Of a stretch of 50,259 nucleotides of DNA, positions 36,585 through 43,000 are shown piece by piece. The DNA is taken from contig JABDLD010000006.1 of assembly GCA_013001885.1 (NCBI GenBank), positions 1 to 50,259 of the forward strand, read 5' to 3'. The first letter of the stretch is position 1; each line of letters starts with the position of its first letter. Source of the DNA: Lysobacterales bacterium. Lineage in GTDB: Bacteria; Pseudomonadota; Gammaproteobacteria; Xanthomonadales; SZUA-36. Both the position numbers and the translations under genes were made by a program. The notes below the pieces were generated by a model. That model was not told the DNA's origin. It saw only the letters and a program-made list of their open reading frames with translations, and searched no databases.

Positions 36585-36654
36585 GGTTAAAGATCTCTGC
36601 CGCCGGGGTCTAAAGCACTGCAGGAACGTTACCTAAATCAGCAGAGCCTGTACA

Positions 36655-36730
36655 GCCGGCAGGGGCCAAAAACCCGGCTTTTTCCGGCTACCGTCATCCT
36701 ATCGCCACTATTGCCCGGCAGGGCCAAAAA
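36655..36730 (-). repeat. Duplicated T-run/GGCC motif in the lysC leader
   Basis: Two near-identical copies of TTTTTGGCCC(C)TGCCGG on the minus strand, at 36730-36713 and 36672-36655. Each follows a CCGG or CGGCGCCG hairpin and a T-run, so the unit hairpin plus T-run plus GGCC appears twice in tandem; the second hairpin is weak (4 bp). Confidence 0.5.
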
Positions 36731-36753
36731 AAACGGCGCCGTAAACGGCGCCG
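36726..36753 (-). terminator. Strong terminator 142 nt before lysC
   Basis: Stem CGGCGCCG / CGGCGCCG with a TAAA loop (36734-36753), followed on the minus strand by eight T (36733-36726). It points into lysC, so it ends either a separate small transcript or the lysC leader itself as an attenuator. Confidence 0.75.
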
Positions 36754-36816
36754 AGAAGGAGGGAGTCGTGCAGAAAAAATGACTGCCCTTAAGGAGTGTA
36801 GTCACGAACAACTTCG

Positions 36817-36930
36817 TTAACTGCCATCTATGACCAGAGCCCGGTGAAGGAGTTCAATCGAAACCGATAAAAAATCAGCAGGATTCGATTGACCAACATC
36901 AAGGCCCGCTTTCCATTTCCTGCCTACCAT
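36817..36930 (-). CDS. Possible 37-residue protein upstream of lysC
   Basis: A minus-strand frame from ATG 36930 to TAA 36817, ending 64 nt before the strong terminator. The product starts MVGRKWKAGLDVGQSNPADF and ends in a mixed helix-like part. It is not rich in Lys, Thr or Met codons, which argues against a classical attenuation leader peptide. The ribosome-binding site is poor. The protein-like sequence and matching terminator make it worth listing, with low certainty. Confidence 0.3.
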   Translation of the reverse strand: MVGRKWKAGLDVGQSNPADFLSVSIELLHRALVIDGS

Positions 36931-37020
36931 GACAGCGGGTCCCAGCTAACGGGATCAGACTAACCCTTTCTGCCTGAATCTCCGCTGAATGACCGTGCAG
37001 ACAGGCAACAGCCACGGGAT

Positions 37021-37049
37021 TTGGCGCATCTGCAAATCTGTACTAGGAT
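37021..37049 (+). promoter_or_regulatory. Probable promoter of the EF-G paralogue
   Basis: TTGGCG (37021-37026) and TAGGAT (37044-37049) are 17 nt apart, with a start near 37056 and AGGA before ATG 37084. The match to sigma-70 is moderate. Confidence 0.4.
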
Positions 37050-37083
37050 GTCCGTCCCACAAATATAAAATCAGGAACAGCGA

Positions 37084-39126
37084 ATGCCGAACTATCGCAC
37101 CGAAGACATCCGCAACATCACCTTTGTCGGCCATTCCGGCTCGGGGAAAACCTCGCTGGTAGAAGCCCTGCTCGTCAAGGCTGGAAAAATCGGGGAAGCC
37201 GGCACGATCGAGCGTGGCACCACGACCACCGACCACGATCCGCTGGAAAAGGAATTTCAAAGTTCACTTGACTCAGCCCTGGCCAGCCTCGATTTCGAGG
37301 GCGCCCACGTCAACATGGTCGACACCCCGGGATTTCCTGATTTTCGAGGCCCGACCGTAACCGCCATGAGTGCCGCGGAAACGACGGCTTTGGTGATCAA
37401 CGCGCATAACGGCATCGAGCTGTCCACGCGCCGCCTGATGCGCCGGGCCAAGGGTCGCCGCCTGTGCAGAATCATCGTCGTGAACAAGATCGACCAGGAA
37501 GGCGTCAACCTGACGAAGCTGATCAAGAAAATTCGCGAGGAGCTCGGCCCCGAGTGCCTGCCGATCAACCTGCCGGCAGATAATCTCAGCACCGTTAAAG
37601 ACTGCTTCTTCGGAACCGAAGGCGAAACCGATATATTTTCGCTGGCCGAGGCCCATGAAGCCATTATCGATCAGGTCATCGAGGTGAACGAAGAGCTGAT
37701 GGAGAAATACCTGGAAGGCGAGGAGCTGAGCCGGGATGAACTTCACGACGCCTTTGAACAGGCATTGCGTGAAGGCCACGTGGTGCCGATCTGCTTCACA
37801 TCGGCGATAACCGGCGCCGGGCTTGGCGAGCTGCTCAAGTTTTTCAAGCGGCTGTTGCCGAATCCAACGGAGGGTAATCCCCCGCCGGTCTTCAAGGGCG
37901 AAGGCAAAGAGGCCAAGCCGGTCGAAGTCAAACCGGATCCGAACGGTCATGTCGTTGCACATGTATTCAAGATCACCAACGACCCGTTTGTCGGCAAGCT
38001 CAGTATTTTCCGTATCTACCAGGGCACGGTGCGCCCGGACACGCAGTTGTTTATCGGCGACGCGCGCAAACCGTTCAAAGTGGGACACCTGTTCAAAATC
38101 CAGGGCGCCAAACACGACGAAGTCGATGCCGGTATCCCGGGCGATATCTGCGCCGTGGCGAAAGTGGACGAGATTCACTACGACGCAATCCTTCACGACT
38201 CTCACGACGAGGATAATTTTCATCTCAAACCGGTCGCCTTGCCACAACCCATGTACGGACTTGCGATAGAGCCCAGCAGCCGCGGTCAGGAGCAGAAACT
38301 GGCCCAATCCATCCTCAAGCTGACCGAAGAGGACCCGTGTTTTGTGGTGGAGCACAACCAGGAACTGAACGAGACCGTGATACGCGGCCTGGGTGAGTTG
38401 CACATGAGGGTCATGCTGCAGCGCATGAGCACGCGTTACAACGTGGAAGTGGACACCCGTCCGCCGCGGATCGCTTACCGCGAAACCGTTACCCGGCCGG
38501 CTGAAGGGCATTACCGGCACAAGAAACAGACCGGTGGCGCCGGCCAGTTTGGCGAAGTGTTCCTGCGGATCCGGCCGCTGGCGCGGGGCGAAGGCTTTGA
38601 ATTCGTCAACAAGGTGGTCGGCGGCTCGATACCCACCAGCCTGATTCCTGCGGTTGAGAAAGGCATCCGCATGGTGATCGCCGAAGGCGCCATCGCGGGC
38701 TACCAGATGCAGGATATGGAAGTTGAGGTGTACGACGGCAAGTTTCATCCGGTGGATTCAAAGGAAATTGCCTTTGTCATCGCCGCGAAACATGCCCTTA
38801 ACGACGCCATCAAGAATGCCGGCCCCCAGATCCTGGAGCCGATCGTCAGCGTCGATGTTACCGTGCCCGACTCCGTGATGGGCGATGTGACCGGCAACCT
38901 GGCCGGCAGGCGCGCCCGCATCAGCGGCACGGAGGCCCTGGGCGGCGGACAGGTCACGATCACGGCCGACATGCCTCTCAGCGCGCTCAGCGACTACCAC
39001 ACCGAGCTGAAGAGCATGAGCCAGGGCCAGGGCAGTTTCACGATGGAATTCAGCCACTACGACCCGGTGCCGCGCGAAGTGCAGCGCCAACTGGAGGCAG
39101 ACCACAAGCCGAAGGAAGACGAGTAG
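37084..39126 (+). CDS. Elongation factor G paralogue (EF-G-like GTPase)
   Basis: A 680-residue translational GTPase with the five-domain EF-G layout. G1 is GHSGSGKT instead of GHVDAGKT, switch II reads DTPGFPDF instead of DTPGHVDF, so the catalytic His of classical EF-G is replaced by Phe, and G4 is NKID. Domain IV has HYRHKKQTGGAGQFGEVFL and the C-terminal domain ends DMPLSALSDYHTELKSMSQG. It is alone, not in a str operon with rpsL, rpsG and tuf, so it is an additional factor. It may act in ribosome rescue, recycling or under stress; which of these cannot be told. A hairpin terminator follows. Confidence 0.9.
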   Translation: MPNYRTEDIRNITFVGHSGSGKTSLVEALLVKAGKIGEAGTIERGTTTTDHDPLEKEFQSSLDSALASLDFEGAHVNMVDTPGFPDFRGPTVTAMSAAETTALVINAHNGIELSTRRLMRRAKGRRLCRIIVVNKIDQEGVNLTKLIKKIREELGPECLPINLPADNLSTVKDCFFGTEGETDIFSLAEAHEAIIDQVIEVNEELMEKYLEGEELSRDELHDAFEQALREGHVVPICFTSAITGAGLGELLKFFKRLLPNPTEGNPPPVFKGEGKEAKPVEVKPDPNGHVVAHVFKITNDPFVGKLSIFRIYQGTVRPDTQLFIGDARKPFKVGHLFKIQGAKHDEVDAGIPGDICAVAKVDEIHYDAILHDSHDEDNFHLKPVALPQPMYGLAIEPSSRGQEQKLAQSILKLTEEDPCFVVEHNQELNETVIRGLGELHMRVMLQRMSTRYNVEVDTRPPRIAYRETVTRPAEGHYRHKKQTGGAGQFGEVFLRIRPLARGEGFEFVNKVVGGSIPTSLIPAVEKGIRMVIAEGAIAGYQMQDMEVEVYDGKFHPVDSKEIAFVIAAKHALNDAIKNAGPQILEPIVSVDVTVPDSVMGDVTGNLAGRRARISGTEALGGGQVTITADMPLSALSDYHTELKSMSQGQGSFTMEFSHYDPVPREVQRQLEADHKPKEDE

Positions 39127-39145
39127 CCGGTCTTTAAGTTCTAAC

Positions 39146-39174
39146 GAAAAACGGGCGCTGCGGCGCCCGTTTTT
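39146..39174 (+). terminator. Terminator of the EF-G gene
   Basis: ACGGGCGC TGCG GCGCCCGT (39151-39170), flanked by A-run and TTTTT; works on both strands. Confidence 0.88.
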
Positions 39175-39202
39175 CAATGCTTGATCGGCGAAGAATCAAA
39201 AA

Positions 39203-39540
39203 CTAATTACAATTACGGAAGGCCAGGACGCAAAACAGGAGCATTGAAATGGTGACTGACATTTCGACTCTGCTGAAAATCTTATAATCTTGATATTCAT
39301 CCTTGTAATCCTCCGTCAAAAGATTTGTGAATCTCCGAATTATTTGAAGCTTGCGAAAATCTTTGAAGAACGGATCAAAACCCTGGTCGACTAAACTTAA
39401 TTTTTCCCGGGCATGCTCCGGCATTTTCAAACCGACCAGTTGTCTGACCAATCTTTGCCTTTTCTGGCGCGAATAAATTGCATGACCATAGAGCCGAGAA
39501 TAAGGCTGAGAATCAGAATTGCACAATATTCCTTGGCCAC
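39203..39540 (-). pseudogene. Frameshifted two-helix membrane protein
   Basis: Two adjoining minus-strand frames read as one protein. The first starts at GTG 39540 (AAGGA 9 nt upstream), encodes a membrane helix (YCAILILSLILGSMVMQFI) and RARKGKDWSDNW, and stops at TGA 39427. In the -1 frame the text continues without a break from about 39437: LKMPEHAREKLSLVDQGF, a charged middle, and a second membrane helix (VEMSVTISMLLFCVLAF) to 39203. The join would give about 112 residues, helix - charged loop - helix. It may be a decayed gene, a sequencing error or programmed frameshifting. The region is AT-rich (20 G+C of 60 at 39241-39300). It may belong to the Rhs immunity cluster. Confidence 0.45.
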
Positions 39541-39647
39541 TAACGAAGTCCTTTGCAAATTGCATCCGGTCCAATGTGGTAAAGCCACTGAACCTTGTCC
39601 GCGCCCAGTGCCTCAGCGTCCTGAAGCAAACCGGGAACCGCAATCAC
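39540..39647 (-). CDS. Possible 35-residue ORF in the Rhs tail cluster
   Basis: A minus-strand frame from GTG 39647 to TAG 39540; the stop shares its G with the GTG of the next gene (TAGTG), so the two would be coupled. The product starts MIAVPGLLQDAEALGADK and ends with HIGPDAICKGLR. The ribosome-binding site (GAAGAGA) is weak. It could be a remnant of a longer protein. The gap 39648-39679 holds nothing else. Confidence 0.3.
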   Translation of the reverse strand: MIAVPGLLQDAEALGADKVQWLYHIGPDAICKGLR

Positions 39648-39679
39648 CTTGCATTCATCTCTTCAACAAAGCTCCGTTT

Positions 39680-40057
39680 TCACACACGTTTCTTCGTGAA
39701 AGACCAGAATGTGACAACCCAACCATAAGCTACTAATAAGAACATGATGACTGCAGCCACTGACTGGCTTTTTTCGGAAGCTGAAACGAGTGAAACCGCG
39801 TCAAGTAATCCCTTCAAACTGTGATCAAACCATAGCATCGGCAGAACTGACAATAGATAGATGGAGATAACTGCTTTCGACACTTTGGTTAACCAAAGCC
39901 AGCGGAGACAAGCGGTGACGATTCCTGCTCCTGCCAATAACTCCAGCATAGCAACCTGTGAAAAGAACGCGTTGAACGCGATAATCGCGAACAGCACCCC
40001 CTGTATCAGCCAATAGTAGCGTCTGGAATTCGGCAAATTATCAATCACCAACTTCAC
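39680..40057 (-). CDS. Four-helix membrane protein, candidate Rhs immunity protein
   Basis: A protein of about 125 residues with four hydrophobic helices (YYWLIQGVLFAIIAFNAFF, VAMLELLAGAGIVTACLRW, VISIYLLSVLPMLWF, SVAAVIMFLLVAYGWVVTFW). It starts 3 nt after the rhs stop at GTG 40057, or more likely at GTG 40048, because the TAGGGGG at the rhs stop then serves as ribosome-binding site 8 nt upstream. This direct coupling and the small membrane-protein form are typical of immunity genes behind polymorphic toxins. No family is recognised. The DNA is AT-rich (25 G+C of 60 at 39841-39900), unlike the neighbouring housekeeping genes. Confidence 0.7.
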   Translation of the reverse strand: MKLVIDNLPNSRRYYWLIQGVLFAIIAFNAFFSQVAMLELLAGAGIVTACLRWLWLTKVSKAVISIYLLSVLPMLWFDHSLKGLLDAVSLVSASEKSQSVAAVIMFLLVAYGWVVTFWSFTKKRV

Positions 40058-40060
40058 CCC

Positions 40061-43000
40061 CTATGGAAAACCCGGCCTGACAGCGGTCGAGTTTTTTGGG
40101 CTTCGCTCACACATCCTGGATGCCCCGCCCTCTAAAATCGAATCCAGGACGTCATTAACATCCCGTTCAAATAGTGCCAGCCTCCTCCCTGCGCTGATGA
40201 TTCGAATCAACTGTATAAGTCGATTAGGAGAAGGAATGTAATATTCGGGCGTTACCCAAGGTACGACAATTCCCTCGATATCGGCATATTCAAACAACGT
40301 CCAATTACGTTTTGATGACTCACAGCCTCCGCATCTAGCCACACAATCAATTATCGCTCCCACGTGGAGATTGCCTTCAACGTCAATGACAAGCCGGTCT
40401 TCACTATTCATCCTGCGACTGGACCAGATGGGCCAAATGCCGTCGACATACCAATCTGTTTTTCGTACAGTTCCGGAAACCTGTTCGACACACAAGCCCA
40501 ATGGGTCGATAACCAACAAGGGATTGGAAGACCCATATTCATAGGAATTTCGCCCACCAAGCAAGCCAATCGGATCACTCTGGATATACCGCCCCAAGTC
40601 CGGGTCGTAATCCCTGTAGTAGTTGTAGTGTAGCCCAGTTTCTTCATGGTAGTACTGGCCCGGGAACCGGATGTTCAACTCGTAGCGCTCCAAATCGCCA
40701 TCGGGATCTTCATTCACCGCGGCCGAGCCGAATGGCCGGTATTCAGCGGACCAGACGATTTCTCCGTTTGCGTCCGTCACGACATGAGGCGTTCCGAGGT
40801 GGTCGGTGTGGATATATTTCACGCCGGTCAGCGCCACCGGTTCAGGGCGGGGGACAAGCTTGACGGCGTCAGCCGCGAGATATGCACCTGCCTGGCCTCC
40901 AATATTGTCATCACCCATCAGGTAGAGTCCCTGGTATCTGACTCCGGCCGGAGGCGCGTTGAATTCAAATGTACCCAGATGTGCCCAATCGCCTACGCTG
41001 ATGCCGGAGTGAATCACCCGAACTGAAGTCCAGTAGCCCTGGACTTCGTCGTTGATCCGGAGAAGGCGGTACCAGGTCTGAACCCCGTCGTTTGCTGGCT
41101 TCAGCCACTTGACGTAAACGTCATAGCTGCCTGCCTGGAAATCTCCTTCGTCCACGAACCACCTCACCGAACGGCCGCTGAACTTGCGGTTTCTGAGGTA
41201 ACTCCCGTTCACGGCGGCCGAACTGGATCTCTCCGCCCAGCGGCTGCCGGTAATATCAACCCCTGATCCGTCGCTGTCTACGATAATCTCCGGCGGCAGA
41301 ACGGCTACCTCATCCGTGGCGGGTTCACCCAGGTCAGCGACCAGGATTCCATCGAGGTACACATACTCGTGCACTGCGTTGCCGTTTCCGTCCAGTTCAG
41401 CAAGCAATTCGCCGCCGGTCCCGTAAACGAATTTGCGGATTTTCGACGGACTGCTGGAAGATACCCGCTGGCCTAGCCCGTCATATTGATAGGCGGCGAG
41501 CACTTCAGATGTCTGGCTGTCAGCCACATCGAGAAGGCGATTGTGACTCGAATATGAGTAGCTGCTGCCTGAACCGCCGGAGTCTGCCGCACTTGCCGTG
41601 TTGCCATTGGCGTCCAGCGAGTACAGCAGGCTGCCGAATGAACTGACCCGGTTTGACATCGGTTCATAGATGCCGGTTTCCACCTGACCGTTGGTTACGC
41701 GCGAGGTGCGGTTTCCAGACTTGTCATAACTGAAAGTGGTTGCCGTTTCCTCCGTAATGGCCGAGCTCAGCCTATCGTGCGCATCGTAGCCGATGGCGGC
41801 TGAAGAAAATGAAGTTTCTATCGCCATAGGATTGTCGGCCTGGTCATAGGCGCTGACATTCCAGTCCCAGGTTCCGGTCACGTTAATTGCGACCGGCCTG
41901 TGCCGTGTGTCCAGGTCAATGGTTGTCGTCTTTCCATTGCCCAGCCTCCAGGAAACGGGCCGGCGCAGAGGTGAATACCTGATCTCATCGACCAGCGTGA
42001 TTTCCGAGAGGTCCGAAGTCAGTAGGGTGATGGAACTGGCCAGGCCGCCGTCTTTGTGGATTTTCACCTCCCGGCCCGAGGGATAAACGATCGAATTGAG
42101 CGACCCCTGAGGGCCGTAGGTGTAGCTGAGTCCGCCTTCATTGCTGATCACGGAAATTTTCTCGCCGAGCGCATTCCAGCCATAGTCAACGGTGTGTCCC
42201 CAGCCGGTCGTGATGGAGCAAATCCGCCCCAGCCCGCTGGAGCAGTCATCGTAACGGTAAGTGACGTCGTAGTCGGTTCCTTCACGATTGATTCCGGTCA
42301 GCCGGCCCGCGGCATCGTAGGTATAAATGCTCGCCAGACCCTTTGCATCAACCGAGCGGACCAGCTGCCCGGCGGCGTTATAGGCATGAACCGTTGTCCC
42401 CGTCTCGGGACTTTCCTGACGCACGAGATTGCCCAGGTCATCGTATTGATAACGGGTTGAGTGCCCTTCCGGATCGGTCATGCCGCTTGTGTTCCCGTGC
42501 ACGTCATAACTGAACTCGGTGATGACCTGCCCTACCTGTTCCGTCCTCGTAAGCCGTTTGAAATCATCGTACGTGTAGGCGGTCGTTTTCGACTTGCCGT
42601 CGACTTTGGACGCCAGGGTACCGTTCGGATTGAAGCGGTAACCCTCGGTCACGCCGCCGCTGCTCAGCGAGTCAATGCGGCTATGCTCGTCGAAAACTCT
42701 CTGGATGACGATATTTTCTCCCGCCAGATCTGAAGACGCACGAGTCTCCACAATGACGTTTCCAGCCCCGTCGAACTGATAGGTTTCCCACTGATCAGCT
42801 TCGTAGGAATAACCGTACGAAGACAGCGTGCGGGAAACACGGGATTCAGTCCTGTACAGCCGCCGCGCACTGTCGTAGAACATGCGCGTAATGACTTCCT
42901 GCCCCGTTTCATCATCGAGGATGATCATTGAAACATCACCGGCAGGTGTGTATTCCCAACGAGTCCGATTGTAATTACCGCCGTCAGATTCGGTCATGAA

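Larger units (their letters stand above)
36585..37083. other. Intergenic region between lysC and the EF-G gene
   Basis: 499 nt between divergent genes. From the lysC side it holds a duplicated motif, a strong minus-strand terminator, a possible 37-residue ORF and the promoter of the EF-G gene, each listed separately. A plus-strand purine-rich ribosome-binding-like stretch (GAGAAGGAGGGAG, 36753-36765) has only very short ORFs behind it. No lysine riboswitch signature was recognised. Confidence 0.6.

Noticed and set aside
36585-36930. Lysine riboswitch upstream of lysC
   Set aside because: The conserved internal motifs of the L-box were not found; only a hairpin terminator and repeats are visible.
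37273-38748. 491-codon minus-strand frame
   Set aside because: Entirely antisense to the EF-G paralogue, His/Arg-rich composition typical of a shadow of a GC-rich gene.
40408-40633. Extra frames of 79-89 codons at the Rhs tip on both strands
   Set aside because: Shadows of the Rhs reading frame without start signals.
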